DNA from: JAKPAM01 sp047601745
Lineage (GTDB): Bacteria > Pseudomonadota > Gammaproteobacteria > Burkholderiales > Burkholderiaceae_E
DNA: 64,000 bases
Direction: 5' to 3'
Assembly: GCA_047601745.1 (NCBI GenBank)
Contig: JASGIS010000001.1
Coordinates: 5,332,001-5,396,000 of the forward strand
Positions within the stretch are counted from its first letter, which is position 1. Every line of letters begins with the position of its first letter. The notes beneath the pieces are model-generated. The model ran no database searches and had not been told where the DNA came from. It saw nothing but the letters and a program-made list of their open reading frames with translations. Positions 33,797 to 43,219 of the stretch are shown in pieces. The position numbers and the translations under genes are program-made.

Positions 33797-35002
33797 CTAG
33801 AATACCGCGCCGCGCGCGTCGACCGGCCAGATCGCGTCGACCTTGTCGCCGTCGAGCGCGACGTACCAGTCGTGCAGGTTGACCGTCGGGTCGCAATGGC
33901 TGGGCACGAGCCGTACCTTGTCGCCGGGCGTCAGCGCGCGCGCCGCCGGCATCAGCGCCGACACGGCGGACGCCGGCATGCCGGCGCCGAGCAGCCCGGA
34001 AGCGGATGCGCCGGACGCCGGTTCGGCGTCACGCCGCAGCACGACGTGCTCGTCCGAGATCGACGCGACCCGCCAGCCGGGCTCGGCCGACAGCGGCGGC
34101 CCGCATTCGGCGCTCAGCGCCTTCAGGCCGGCGTCGAGCACCGCGCGATCGCCGTGCACGGTGATCACCGTCGCCAGCACGTGGATGACCTGGCGCAGCG
34201 GCGCATCGCGTTCGTCGTTCTGGTTGCGACCGTAGTCGGCATCCATCAGCACGTAGGAGCCGGGCTGGATCTCGGTATAGATGCCCGAATCCAGTTCGTT
34301 GACGTAGCTGCCGGTCCCGCCGCCGGTGATCTCGGTGATCGCGGCGCCGTCGGCCTGCAGCGCGCGGCGCACCTGCACGGCCTTGACCGCCGCATGGTTG
34401 ATCGCGTCGCGGCGCTGCTGCGGATCGCGCAGGTGCTGCGCCCTGCCCTGGTATGCCTGCAGGCCGCGCAAATGCAGTTCGTTCGGGTGCGCGGCGATCA
34501 GCCGCCACAACGCGACCGCTTCGTCGGGCCCGGGAACACCGCAACGGCCTTGGCCGACGTCGATCTCGATCAACACGTCGATGCGGACGCCGCGCTTGCG
34601 CGCGGCGGCGGCCAGTTGCGCGACCTGGACCGGATGATCGACGCAGACGGCGATCCGCGCCGTGCGCGCGAGCAGCGCCAGCCGCTCCAGCTTGCGGGCG
34701 CCGACGACCTGGTTGCTGACCAGCACGTCGGGAATGCCGCCGCGCACGAAGACCTCGGCCTCGGATACCTTCTGGCAGCAGACGCCGACCGCACCGGCCG
34801 CCATCTGGCGGCGAGCGATCTCCAGCGACTTGTGCGCCTTGGCGTGCGGACGCAGCCGCACGCCCGCCTGCGCGGCGCGCTGCGCCATCACCGCCAAGTT
34901 GGCATCGAACGCGGCCAGGTCCACCAGCAGCGCCGGCGTGTCGATCGCCGCCAGTCCGTCGCCGGCCCGCGCCGGTGCCCGCTTAGTCGTCGAAGTGGCC
35001 AT
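33797..35002 (-). CDS. D-threonine aldolase / D-serine dehydratase-like PLP enzyme
   Basis: 401 residues with an alanine-racemase-like barrel. The PLP lysine lies in RLRPHAKAHKSLEIA (near residue 57). EIDVGQGRCGVPG and EITGGGTGSYVNELDSG are family motifs. The C-terminal metal site appears in PSHCDPTVNLHDWYVALDG, as in D-threonine aldolases. Such enzymes split beta-hydroxy-D-amino acids or dehydrate D-serine. A 33-residue Ala/Ser/Gly-rich insertion (around residues 330-362) is unusual. The substrate is not decidable. It lies between lolA and rarA on the same strand. Confidence 0.9.
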   Translation of the reverse strand: MATSTTKRAPARAGDGLAAIDTPALLVDLAAFDANLAVMAQRAAQAGVRLRPHAKAHKSLEIARRQMAAGAVGVCCQKVSEAEVFVRGGIPDVLVSNQVVGARKLERLALLARTARIAVCVDHPVQVAQLAAAARKRGVRIDVLIEIDVGQGRCGVPGPDEAVALWRLIAAHPNELHLRGLQAYQGRAQHLRDPQQRRDAINHAAVKAVQVRRALQADGAAITEITGGGTGSYVNELDSGIYTEIQPGSYVLMDADYGRNQNDERDAPLRQVIHVLATVITVHGDRAVLDAGLKALSAECGPPLSAEPGWRVASISDEHVVLRRDAEPASGASASGLLGAGMPASAVSALMPAARALTPGDKVRLVPSHCDPTVNLHDWYVALDGDKVDAIWPVDARGAVF

Positions 35003-35014
35003 GTTCGCTGTCCG

Positions 35015-35743
35015 TCATTGGGTGACGACCTCGGCCCCCTTCGGCGGCACGAACCGGAACTGCTGCGCGTCGACGGTGGGATTGCGCTCGACGTCGCTGA
35101 ACCGGAAGACCGTCGTGCGCCCGAACGCGTCCTTGACCTCCATCGCCTGCGGCAGGTTGCCCTTCAGGCCGATCGCGATGCTGTCGAACCCGGCGTCGGT
35201 CGACTTCGGGCGGGCGAGCAGCCAGGACAGGCCGTCGCGCTCGCCGTCCTCGGTCAGCGTGAACGACTGATCGAGATCCGATGTGCCGAACAGGATCGCC
35301 GCCGGCGTCGCGCCGAGCGCGTCGTCCATCTTGCGCACGGTGACCTGGTTCAGGTCCTTGTCGAAGAAGAACACCTGCTGGCCGTCGGCCACCATCAGTT
35401 GCTCATAAGGCTGCGCGACCTCCCACCGGAACCGGCCCGGACGGATGAACGCGAAGCGGCCGCTGCTGGCCTCGGCCGGCTGTCCGCCGGACTTGAACGT
35501 ACGTTGGGTGAACTCGCCGCGCGCCGACTTCGTGCCCTGGGTGAACGCGCGCATCTGCTCGATCGCGCCGGCCAGCGCCGGCGAGGCGGCCCAGGCCTGC
35601 AGCGCCAGGCAGGCCGCCGCGGCGATCGCGATGCCGAGTGCCCGCCGCGCGCGCCCGGCGCGAACCGGCGCGCCTTCGGCGCCGGCGTGCCGGACGGCCC
35701 GCGCGCCAGCGAGCCGATGCGGCCCGACGTCGTGGGAGATCAT
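35015..35743 (-). CDS. lolA: Outer-membrane lipoprotein carrier protein LolA
   Basis: 242 residues. The N-terminal extension contains an Arg-rich stretch and then a signal core (ALGIAIAAAACLALQAWA). The mature LolA beta-barrel shows FTQRTFKSGGQPAEASSGRF, FRWEVAQPYEQLMVADGQ and MEVKDAFGRTTVFRFSDVERN. LolA ferries lipoproteins through the periplasm to LolB. AGGAGG lies nine bases before the ATG. It follows ftsK by 12 bp, the conserved ftsK-lolA-rarA order. Confidence 0.96.
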   Translation of the reverse strand: MISHDVGPHRLAGARAVRHAGAEGAPVRAGRARRALGIAIAAAACLALQAWAASPALAGAIEQMRAFTQGTKSARGEFTQRTFKSGGQPAEASSGRFAFIRPGRFRWEVAQPYEQLMVADGQQVFFFDKDLNQVTVRKMDDALGATPAAILFGTSDLDQSFTLTEDGERDGLSWLLARPKSTDAGFDSIAIGLKGNLPQAMEVKDAFGRTTVFRFSDVERNPTVDAQQFRFVPPKGAEVVTQ

Positions 35744-35755
35744 TGCCGGCGCCTC

Positions 35756-38167
35756 CTAATCGTCACCGCCACCTGCCTGCGTCGGCACGAGGATATCGCG
35801 ATTACCGTTGGTCGCCATCGCCGACACGACGCCGGACTTCTCCATCTGCTCGAGCAGCCGCGCGGCGCGGTTGTAGCCGATGCGCAGATGCCGCTGAACG
35901 AGCGAGATCGACGCGCGCCGGTGCTGGAGGACGACGGCGACGGCCTGGTCGTACAGCGCGTCGGCCTCGCCGTCGACGCCGGCGTCGGACAGCGTCTGCT
36001 GCAGGCCGCCGAAGCCGACCGCGCTGCCCGGATCGATCTCGCCGCCGGCGACGCCGCCTTCGAGGATGCCCTCGATGTACTGAGGCTCGGCCAGCGACTT
36101 CCAGTGCTCGACGACCTTATGGACCTCGTCGTCGGCGACGAACGCGCCGTGCACGCGGATCGGCAGTCCCGAACCCGGCGGCAGGTACAGCATGTCGCCC
36201 TGCCCGAGCAGCGACTCGGCGCCCATCTGGTCCAGGATCGTGCGCGAGTCGATCTTCGACGAGACCTGGAACGCGATCCGGGTCGGGATGTTGGCCTTGA
36301 TCAGGCCGGTGATGACGTCGACCGACGGCCGCTGCGTGGCCAGGATCAGGTGGATGCCGGCGGCGCGCGCCTTCTGCGCGAGCCGGGCGATCAGTTCCTC
36401 GATCTTCTTGCCGACGACCATCATCAGGTCGGCCAGCTCGTCGATGACGACGACGATCTGCGGCAGGCGGTCGAGCGGCTCGGGCGCGTCCGGCGTCAGC
36501 GAGAACGGATTCGGGATCTTCTGCTCGCGCTTCTCGGCGTCGGCGATCTTCGCGTTGTAGCCGGCCAGGTTGCGCACGCCCAGCTTGCTCATCACGCGAT
36601 AGCGCCGCTCCATCTCGGCGACGCACCAGTTCAACGCGTTGCCGGCCTGGCGCATGTCGGTGACGACCGGCGCGAGCAGGTGCGGGATGCCCTCGTAGAC
36701 GCTCATCTCGAGCATCTTCGGATCGATCAGGATCATCCGCACCTGCGTCGGGTCGGACTTGTACAGCAGCGACAGCAGGAACGCGTTGATGCCGACGGAC
36801 TTGCCCGAGCCGGTCGTGCCGGCGACCAGCGCGTGCGGCATCCTGGCCAGGTCGGCGACCACCGGCTTGCCGCTGATGTCCTTGCCGAGCGCCAGCGTCA
36901 GCGGCGACGACGAATCCGCGTATTCCTGCGAGCCGAGGATCTCGGACAGGCGCACCATCTGCCGGCGGGCGTTGGGCAGTTCGAGCCCCATCAGGTTCTT
37001 GCCCGGGATCGTCTCGACGACGCGCACCGACACCAGCGACAGCGCGCGCGCCAGGTCCTTCGACAGGTTGACGACCTGGCTGCCCTTGACGCCGGTGGCC
37101 GGCTCGATCTCGTAGCGCGTGATGACCGGGCCCGGATACGCGTAGACGACCTGCGCCGCGACGTTGAAGTCGGATAGCTTCTTCTCGATCAGCCGCGACG
37201 TGTATTCGATCGTCTCGGCCGGCACGGTCTCCTGCGCGACCGGCGGCGGATCGAGCAGCGACAGCGCCGGCAGCTCGGTGTCCGCCGGCAGGTCGGCGAA
37301 CAGCGCGACCTGCCGCTCGGCCTGCGCGCGCTCGGAGCGCTCGATGCGCACCGGCTTCTCGATGCGCACCGGTTCCGGATGCTCGACGTCGAAGATCTTG
37401 CGCATCTCCTTGACCTGCTCGGTGCGCTCGACGGCGGCCGCCTGGCCGATCTGCCGGTCCTTGCGCGCGGCGAACGCCGCCATCACCCGCTCGCAGCCGA
37501 GTTCGATCAGCAGGCCGATCCGTTCGAAGATCGACAGCCAGGACACGCCGGTCCACAGGCTGAAGCCGGCTGCCGTCAGCACGATCAGCATCAGCGTGCC
37601 GCCGATCGCGCCGAGCGAGCCGAGCGCCGGATCGGCTACCAGCCGGCCGATGATGCCGCCGGGCGCCAGCGGCAACTGCGCGTTGAACGTGTGCACGTAC
37701 GCCGATTCGAGGCCCACGCAGCCGATCAGCAGCAGCGCGAAACCCAGCCAGCGCTCCCACGCGAAACGGGGCTCGGGCAGCTCGGCGATCGCCTTGGCGG
37801 CCTTGGCGCGCGGCTGCTGGCTGGCCCGCGTCAGGATCCGCAGGCGGCGATAGCCGCGCAGGATCGTCGCCACGCACAGCACGATCCACAGGTACGCCGA
37901 ATACCCGAACAGATAGAGGACCAGGTCGGCCAGCCAGGCGCCGACGCGCCCGCCGGCGTTGTGCACGGCGCCGCCCTGGATCGCGTTGGACCAGCCGGGA
38001 TCGCCGCGGTGATACGTGACGAGGATCAGGAACAGGAACAGGGCGAGCGCCGTCAAACCGATCCAGCCCGCCTCGCGCACGAGCCGGGCGGCGCGTTCGG
38101 GCAGGACGAAATGCTGGGCGGGCCCGCGCCGGGTGGCCCCTGAAACTGCGGCCGAAGCTCTGGCCAT
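35756..38167 (-). CDS. ftsK: DNA translocase FtsK
   Basis: 803 residues. An N-terminal membrane domain has four or five helices (WIGLTALALFLFLILVTY and others, residues ~30-200). A fairly short linker follows. The RecA-like motor has Walker A in VAGTTGSGKSVGINAFLLSL and Walker B in IVVVIDELADLMMV. The C-terminal gamma winged helix (RASISLVQRHLRIGYNRAARL) reads KOPS sites. FtsK pumps chromosome ends through the septum and activates XerCD at dif. It heads the ftsK-lolA series, with a strong hairpin just upstream. Confidence 0.98.
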   Translation of the reverse strand: MARASAAVSGATRRGPAQHFVLPERAARLVREAGWIGLTALALFLFLILVTYHRGDPGWSNAIQGGAVHNAGGRVGAWLADLVLYLFGYSAYLWIVLCVATILRGYRRLRILTRASQQPRAKAAKAIAELPEPRFAWERWLGFALLLIGCVGLESAYVHTFNAQLPLAPGGIIGRLVADPALGSLGAIGGTLMLIVLTAAGFSLWTGVSWLSIFERIGLLIELGCERVMAAFAARKDRQIGQAAAVERTEQVKEMRKIFDVEHPEPVRIEKPVRIERSERAQAERQVALFADLPADTELPALSLLDPPPVAQETVPAETIEYTSRLIEKKLSDFNVAAQVVYAYPGPVITRYEIEPATGVKGSQVVNLSKDLARALSLVSVRVVETIPGKNLMGLELPNARRQMVRLSEILGSQEYADSSSPLTLALGKDISGKPVVADLARMPHALVAGTTGSGKSVGINAFLLSLLYKSDPTQVRMILIDPKMLEMSVYEGIPHLLAPVVTDMRQAGNALNWCVAEMERRYRVMSKLGVRNLAGYNAKIADAEKREQKIPNPFSLTPDAPEPLDRLPQIVVVIDELADLMMVVGKKIEELIARLAQKARAAGIHLILATQRPSVDVITGLIKANIPTRIAFQVSSKIDSRTILDQMGAESLLGQGDMLYLPPGSGLPIRVHGAFVADDEVHKVVEHWKSLAEPQYIEGILEGGVAGGEIDPGSAVGFGGLQQTLSDAGVDGEADALYDQAVAVVLQHRRASISLVQRHLRIGYNRAARLLEQMEKSGVVSAMATNGNRDILVPTQAGGGDD

Positions 38168-38204
38168 CTGAACGATCCTTGGAAACTGCCTGTTCTGAAC
38201 TGCC

Positions 38205-38229
38205 GCGCCGCGCGGTGACCGCGCGGCGC
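38205..38229. terminator. Strong GC hairpin between the Crp-type gene and ftsK
   Basis: A perfect 11-bp inverted repeat GCGCCGCGCGG / CCGCGCGGCGC with loop TGA. It lies between the stop of the Crp/Fnr-type gene (38272) and the start of ftsK (38167), both on the minus strand. No T-run follows, so it may be a Rho-assisted terminator or a leader structure. Confidence 0.5.
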
Positions 38230-38271
38230 TCCTACCCCGTCATCGGCCGGCCGCCCGCAGCCGGCTCGCCT

Positions 38272-38946
38272 TCAACTGATGTACGCGCTGATTTTCTCAC
38301 GCAGGACCAGCCGGCCCTCGGGCATCGGAACGATGTAGCCGTCGATCTCCAGCCCTTTCATGACCCGCGACACCATCTCGCGCGAAGCGCCGATCATCTT
38401 GGCGATTTCCTGGCGCGGCAGACGCCCCTTGACGACGCGCTCGCCGCCGACGTTCTCGGAGAAGTCCAGCAGCACCCGCGCCACGCGCCCGTAGACGTCC
38501 AGCAGCGCCAGCGTCTCGATCTTCTTGTCGGCCTCGCGCAGCCGGCGCACGAGCCCCTTCATGATCTGCATGCCGATATCGGGGCTCTGGATCAGCATCG
38601 CCTTGAAGCTGTCCTTGTTGATCGCCATGAAATCGGACGACTCGATCGTGATGACGCTGGCCGAACGCGGCGCGTCGTCGATCAGGCTCATCTCGCCGAA
38701 GAACTCGCCGGGACCGATGACGGCCAGGATCACCTCCTTGCCCTCGGAATCGGAGCGCTGCACCTTGGCGCGCCCCGACAGCAGGATGTACAACGATTGC
38801 GAGGGCTCGCCCTCGGACACGATCGTACGCCCCCGCGGATAGTTCTTCCGGACGCTGCCTGCCGCCAACTGGTCCAACTGCCCTTCGCTCAGACTCGAAA
38901 AGAGCGGCACGCGCCGCAGGAAAGCCTTGTTTTCTTCGTGGGCCAT
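38272..38946 (-). CDS. Crp/Fnr-family transcriptional regulator
   Basis: 224 residues. The cyclic-nucleotide-binding barrel (residues ~1-120) has PLFSSLSEGQLDQLA, IVSEGEPSQSLYILLSG and GPGEFFGEMSLIDDAPRSASV, close to the phosphate-binding cassette of CRP. A dimer helix and C-terminal HTH (RLPRQEIAKMIGASREMVSRVMK) follow. There is no N-terminal Cys cluster, so it is not an FNR oxygen sensor. It is divergent from trxB. The shared gap holds a TGA-N6-TCA site and a hairpin. Confidence 0.94.
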   Translation of the reverse strand: MAHEENKAFLRRVPLFSSLSEGQLDQLAAGSVRKNYPRGRTIVSEGEPSQSLYILLSGRAKVQRSDSEGKEVILAVIGPGEFFGEMSLIDDAPRSASVITIESSDFMAINKDSFKAMLIQSPDIGMQIMKGLVRRLREADKKIETLALLDVYGRVARVLLDFSENVGGERVVKGRLPRQEIAKMIGASREMVSRVMKGLEIDGYIVPMPEGRLVLREKISAYIS

Positions 38947-38978
38947 ACACACCTCAAAAAGGCCGGGAGTTCCTATAA

Positions 38979-39028
38979 TTTTGCTTCGGGCCTCGCCCAA
39001 AGCAAAACACCGGCTGAACTTTGTCAGC
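38979..39028. promoter_or_regulatory. Hairpin and CRP-like TGA-N6-TCA site between the Crp-type gene and trxB
   Basis: An imperfect inverted repeat TTTTGCTT-C-GGGC / GCCC-A-AAGCAAAA spans 38979-39007. Next to it GCTGA-ACTTTG-TCAGC (39013-39028) fits the TGA-N6-TCA half-site spacing of CRP/FNR proteins. A TATAAT is at 38974-38979. The site may serve autoregulation of the adjacent Crp-type gene. Confidence 0.45.
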
Positions 39029-39134
39029 TAAGTTAATGATTTTTTGAGCATTTCGCAAGCTCATCCTCGCCGGATCATCGTTGTATCCGCGCCAGTTCCT
39101 CCGTTTCGCATCGCTTCGAACAGCAAGGACCGTG

Positions 39135-40094
39135 ATGTCTGAAGTCAAACACAGCCGCGTACTGATCCTGGGCTCCGGCCCCGCCGGTTACAGCGCCGCG
39201 GTCTACGCCGCCCGCGCCAACCTGCAGCCCGTCCTGATCACCGGGATGGCCCAGGGGGGCCAGTTGATGACCACGACCGACGTCGACAACTGGCCGGCCG
39301 ACGTCGACGGCGTCCAGGGGCCCGAGCTGATGGCGCGATTCGAGCGCCACGCGCAGCGTTTCGGCACCGAGATCGTGTTCGACCATATCCACACGGCCCA
39401 CCTGAACGAAACCCCGATCCGGCTGATTGGCGATTCGGGCGTCTATACGGCCGATTCGCTGATCATCGCGACCGGCGCGTCGGCCAAATACCTGGGTCTG
39501 CCGTCCGAGGAGCGGTTCATGGGCCGCGGCGTGTCGGCCTGCGCGACCTGCGACGGCTTCTTCTACCGGAACCAGGAAGTCGCGGTCGTCGGCGGCGGCA
39601 ACACCGCGGTCGAGGAGGCGCTGTACCTGACCAACATCGCGAAGAAGGTGACGGTGATCCACCGGCGCGACAAGTTCCGCGCCGAGGCGATCCTCGTCGA
39701 CAAGCTGATGGACAAGGTGGCCGCCGGCGTCGCCGAGATCCGCTGGTTCCACGAACTGGACGAGGTGCTCGGCGACGACAAGGGCGTCAACGGCCTGCGG
39801 CTGCGCGACAACCGGACCGGGGCGCTGGCCGACCTGGCCGTGCAGGGGCTGTTCGTCGCGATCGGCCATCAGCCGAACACCTCGATCTTCGACGGCCAGC
39901 TCGACATGAAGGACGGCTACATCCTCACCCGAACGGGCCTGGCCGGCATGGCGACCGCCACCAGCGTGCCCGGCGTGTTCGCGGCCGGCGACGTGCAGGA
40001 CCACGTCTACCGGCAGGCGATCACCAGCGCGGGGACCGGCTGCATGGCGGCGCTCGACGCGGCCCGGTACCTGGAAGAGACCGGCAAGGCCTGA
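39135..40094 (+). CDS. trxB: Thioredoxin reductase
   Basis: 319 residues, normal length. The FAD-binding Rossmann motif is ILGSGPAGYSAAVYAARANL, the redox-active pair is in SACATCDGFFYRN (CxxC), the NADPH motif is VVGGGNTAVEEALYL, and the C-terminal FAD motif is VPGVFAAGDVQDHVYRQ. It reduces thioredoxin with NADPH in the cytoplasm. The ATG at 39135 marks the start of family homology. A trxB next to ftsK is common in betaproteobacteria. Confidence 0.98.
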   Translation: MSEVKHSRVLILGSGPAGYSAAVYAARANLQPVLITGMAQGGQLMTTTDVDNWPADVDGVQGPELMARFERHAQRFGTEIVFDHIHTAHLNETPIRLIGDSGVYTADSLIIATGASAKYLGLPSEERFMGRGVSACATCDGFFYRNQEVAVVGGGNTAVEEALYLTNIAKKVTVIHRRDKFRAEAILVDKLMDKVAAGVAEIRWFHELDEVLGDDKGVNGLRLRDNRTGALADLAVQGLFVAIGHQPNTSIFDGQLDMKDGYILTRTGLAGMATATSVPGVFAAGDVQDHVYRQAITSAGTGCMAALDAARYLEETGKA

Positions 40095-40153
40095 CAACCG
40101 GCGGGCGGCGCCGGCGGCGGCGAACCGACGACGAGCAACGGACGGAGGCGACG

Positions 40154-40813
40154 ATGAGCGCGCGAGAGGGCCTGAAATCGTTCGCCGAACTGGGCCGGCT
40201 GCATCAGCGCCTGCGCCGGCAGGCCGCCGATGCCGAGCGCGCGCGGCAGCGCGAACGCGAGCAGGCGGCGCAGTCGCGGCGCGATCAGGATCTGTTCGCG
40301 CAGGCGCTGGCCGGCGTGCAACCGCTGAAGGTCGCGCCCCGGCACCCGCGCCCGCCGCCCGATCTGCCGCCGATCGCGCGCCAGCATGCGCTCGACGAGG
40401 CGGCGGCGCTGGCCGAATCGCTGTCCGACGAGATCGACATCGAGCGCTACCTGGACACCGACGACGCGCTGTCGTTCCACCGGCCGCACCTGGGCCCCGA
40501 GGTCGTCAAGCGCCTGCGGCGCGGCGAATGGACGATCAAGCGCCAGATCGACCTGCACGGGCTGCGCGTCGACCAGGCGCGCGGCGCGCTCGCCGAGTTC
40601 CTCGCGCAGGCGCTGCGCGCCGAGCATCGCTGCGTGCGCGTGATCCACGGCAAGGGCCTGGGCTCGATCAACCGCCAGCCGGTGCTCAAGGGCAAGGTGC
40701 TCAAGTGGCTGATCCAGCGCAGCGAGGTGCTGGCGTTCTGCCAGGCGCGCCCGAACGACGGCGGCAGTGGCGCGCTGATCGTACTGTTGCAAGGACGCAG
40801 GAGCGGCGGTTGA
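40154..40813 (+). CDS. Smr-domain protein
   Basis: 219 residues. A charged coiled-coil N-terminus (residues ~10-50; RLRRQAADAERARQRERE) is followed by a C-terminal Smr domain with IDLHGLRVDQARGALAEFL and RVIHGKGLGSINRQPVLK, the DLHG and HGKG signature pair. Smr domains bind or nick branched nucleic acids. Stand-alone bacterial versions have no fixed role. GGAGG lies upstream. It follows trxB by 59 bp on the same strand. Confidence 0.93.
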   Translation: MSAREGLKSFAELGRLHQRLRRQAADAERARQREREQAAQSRRDQDLFAQALAGVQPLKVAPRHPRPPPDLPPIARQHALDEAAALAESLSDEIDIERYLDTDDALSFHRPHLGPEVVKRLRRGEWTIKRQIDLHGLRVDQARGALAEFLAQALRAEHRCVRVIHGKGLGSINRQPVLKGKVLKWLIQRSEVLAFCQARPNDGGSGALIVLLQGRRSGG

Positions 40814-40847
40814 CCGATCGCCGTCGTCGAATCGAACGGAGCCGCCG

Positions 40848-41468
40848 ATGAACCAGGCATGGATCCCGTACCTGCCCGACGTCGCGATGGCCGCCGCGCT
40901 GGCCTGGGGGGCGGGCCTGCGGCTGTACCTGGTCGTGTTCGCGCTGGGGCTGGCGGCCTCGCTCGGCTGGATCGGCCTGCCCGATCACCTGGCGCTGCTC
41001 GCCCATCCGGTCGTCATCGGCGCGGCCGGCTTCATGGCGCTGATGGAACTGTTCGCCGACAAGCTGCCCTGGCTGGACAGCATCTGGGACGTCGTGCAGA
41101 CCTTCATCCGCATTCCGGCCGGCGCCGCGCTGGCCGGCGCGGTCTTCGGCGATTCGGGTGCCGCGATGACGGCCGCGGCCGCGCTGCTCGGCGGCACGCT
41201 GACCGCGACCACGCATTTCGCGAAGGCCGGCACGCGGGCGGTCGTCAATACCTCGCCGGAGCCGGCGTCGAACGTGCTGGTGTCGTCGGCCGAGGACGGA
41301 GTCGTGCTGGGCGGCCTGTGGCTGGCGCTGGCCAATCCGCTGGTGTTCCTGGTGCTGCTGGCGCTGTTCTTCATCGGCGCCGCGATCGCGATCGCGATCA
41401 GTTGGCGGATGCTCAAGCGGCTGTTCGCCCGGCGCCGCCCGGCCCCGGCCGCCGCCGGCCCCCGCTGA
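40848..41468 (+). CDS. DUF4126 family membrane protein
   Basis: 206 residues with four to five transmembrane helices. Family-like segments are AAALAWGAGLRLYLVVFALG, MELFADKLPWLDSIWDVVQT and LGGTLTATTHFAKAGTRAVVNTSPEPASN. The function is not established. It ends in a basic RRRPAPAAAG tail. GGAG precedes the ATG. The gene converges on glnB with only nine bases between stops. Confidence 0.9.
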   Translation: MNQAWIPYLPDVAMAAALAWGAGLRLYLVVFALGLAASLGWIGLPDHLALLAHPVVIGAAGFMALMELFADKLPWLDSIWDVVQTFIRIPAGAALAGAVFGDSGAAMTAAAALLGGTLTATTHFAKAGTRAVVNTSPEPASNVLVSSAEDGVVLGGLWLALANPLVFLVLLALFFIGAAIAIAISWRMLKRLFARRRPAPAAAGPR

Positions 41469-41477
41469 GCGAACGCG

Positions 41478-41816
41478 TCAGATCGCCGATTCGCCGGTCT
41501 CGCCGGTCCGGATCCGGATCACGTCCTCGACCGGCGTCACGAAGATCTTGCCGTCGCCGATGCGTCCGGTGCGCGCCGACTTCAGGATCGCCTCGATCGC
41601 CGCGTCGACCGACTTGTCGGCGATGACGATCTCGACCTTGACCTTGGGCAGGAAGTCGACGACGTACTCGGCGCCGCGATACAGCTCGGTATGCCCTTTC
41701 TGGCGACCGAAGCCCTTGACCTCGGTGACGGTCAGGCCCGACACGCCGACCTCGGCCAGGGCCTCGCGGACTTCGTCGAGCTTGAACGGTTTGATGATCG
41801 CGGTCACGCGTTTCAT
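41478..41816 (-). CDS. glnB: Nitrogen regulatory protein P-II
   Basis: 112 residues, the exact P-II length. It has MKRVTAIIKPFKLDEVREAL, then VTEVKGFGRQKGHTELYRG, with the T-loop Tyr51 in RGAEYVVDFLPKVK and the C-terminal GDGKIFVTPVEDVIRIRTGE. P-II senses 2-oxoglutarate, ATP and ADP, is uridylylated on Tyr51 and controls glutamine synthetase and NtrB. GGAG lies six bases before the ATG. No amtB adjoins, so it resembles GlnB more than GlnK, but the two cannot be firmly separated here. Confidence 0.96.
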   Translation of the reverse strand: MKRVTAIIKPFKLDEVREALAEVGVSGLTVTEVKGFGRQKGHTELYRGAEYVVDFLPKVKVEIVIADKSVDAAIEAILKSARTGRIGDGKIFVTPVEDVIRIRTGETGESAI

Positions 41817-41986
41817 GAGGACTCCAATCCTTTGTGGGCAAAAGCCGTCGTTCGGGGCCCGTCGCATCGCGACGGGCCGGTGAAGGGCGCCCGGCCGGCC
41901 GCGTTGCGACGCCGGCCGCGCCCGCGACACGGGCGAATGCGGTACCCTGTGGCGAAGGGCGCCGCGACGCGCGCCCGCGCTGCCGC

Positions 41987-43219
41987 ATGCCGATCGATCG
42001 CTCCGCCGCCTCCTTGCCGCCAGACGCGTCGCCATCCGACGACGCCGGCCATTATCGCATGCGCGTGCTGTCCGACCTGTCGCAGGTCGACGCCGCGACC
42101 TGGAACGCGCTCGCGCGCCATCCGGCGCCGGGGCCGGACGTCGCGCCGCTGCAGCCGTTCGTGCGGCACGAATTCCTGCATGCACTGGAACGAAGCGGCT
42201 GCGTCGGCCCGCGCACCGGCTGGCTGCCGCGCCATCTGCTGATCGAATCGCCGGACGGCCGGATGGTCGGCGCGCTGCCGCAGTACGTCAAGAGCCATTC
42301 GTACGGCGAATACGTGTTCGACTGGGCCTGGGCCGACGCCTACGAACGCCACGGGCTCGACTACTATCCGAAACTGCTGTCGGCGATCCCGTTCACGCCG
42401 GTCGCCGGCCGACGGCTGCTGGCCGGCAACGACGAGGGCCGGCGCGTGCTGGCCGCGGGCCTGATGCAGTTCGCCGACGACAGCGGGCTGTCGTCGCTGC
42501 ACGTGCTGTTTCCGGACGAGATCGACGAACCGGCGCTGCGCGCCGCCGGGTTGTCGATCCGCAAGGGCGTGCAGTTCCACTGGCGCAATCGCGACTATCG
42601 CGACTTCGACGCGTTCCTGGACGGGCTCGCGCAGCCCAAGCGCAAGAAGATCCGCGCCGAACGCCGCAAGGTGCGCGAGGCCGGCGTGACGATCGAGCGC
42701 CTCGACGGCGCCGACCTGCGCGAATCGCACTGGGCGTTCTTCCATGCCTGCTACCGGTCGACCTACCGGCAGCATCATTCAACGCCGTACCTGAACGAAC
42801 GCTTCTTCCTGGAGCTCGGCGCGTCGATGCCCGAGCACCTGATGATGGCGATCGCCTCGCGCGACGGGCGGCCGATCGCCAGCAGCCTCGTGCTGAGCGA
42901 CGACAGGCGGCTGTACGGCCGCTACTGGGGCGCGATCGAACACGTGCCGTGCCTGCATTTCGAACTGGCGTACTACCAGACGATCGAGGCGGCGATCGAG
43001 CGGCGCGTCGCGCTGATCGAGGGCGGCGCCCAGGGCGAGCACAAGATGGCGCGCGGTTTCGAGCCGGTGGCCACCGTTTCGGCCCACTGGCTGCGGCACG
43101 CGCGCTTCGCCGAAGCCGTCGACGACTTCCTGCGCCGCGAGGACCGGATGATCGGCGGCTACCTGGACGAACTGGCCGAGCGCACGCCGTTCCGCGCCCG
43201 GCCCACGCTCACTGACTGA
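41987..43219 (+). CDS. FemAB-like GNAT acyltransferase (DUF482/PF04339 type)
   Basis: 410 residues. The hallmark segments are FVRHEFLHALERSGCVGPRTGW, GEYVFDWAWADAYERHGLDYYPKL, AQPKRKKIRAERRKV and IEGGAQGEHKMARGFEP. These match the conserved peptidoglycan-biosynthesis/recognition-like family found in many proteobacteria. It is presumed to transfer an aminoacyl or acyl group. The true substrate is unknown. The ATG at 41987 is given. 42059 is an alternative. It overlaps the convergent outer-membrane factor gene by 11 bp. Confidence 0.9.
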   Translation: MPIDRSAASLPPDASPSDDAGHYRMRVLSDLSQVDAATWNALARHPAPGPDVAPLQPFVRHEFLHALERSGCVGPRTGWLPRHLLIESPDGRMVGALPQYVKSHSYGEYVFDWAWADAYERHGLDYYPKLLSAIPFTPVAGRRLLAGNDEGRRVLAAGLMQFADDSGLSSLHVLFPDEIDEPALRAAGLSIRKGVQFHWRNRDYRDFDAFLDGLAQPKRKKIRAERRKVREAGVTIERLDGADLRESHWAFFHACYRSTYRQHHSTPYLNERFFLELGASMPEHLMMAIASRDGRPIASSLVLSDDRRLYGRYWGAIEHVPCLHFELAYYQTIEAAIERRVALIEGGAQGEHKMARGFEPVATVSAHWLRHARFAEAVDDFLRREDRMIGGYLDELAERTPFRARPTLTD

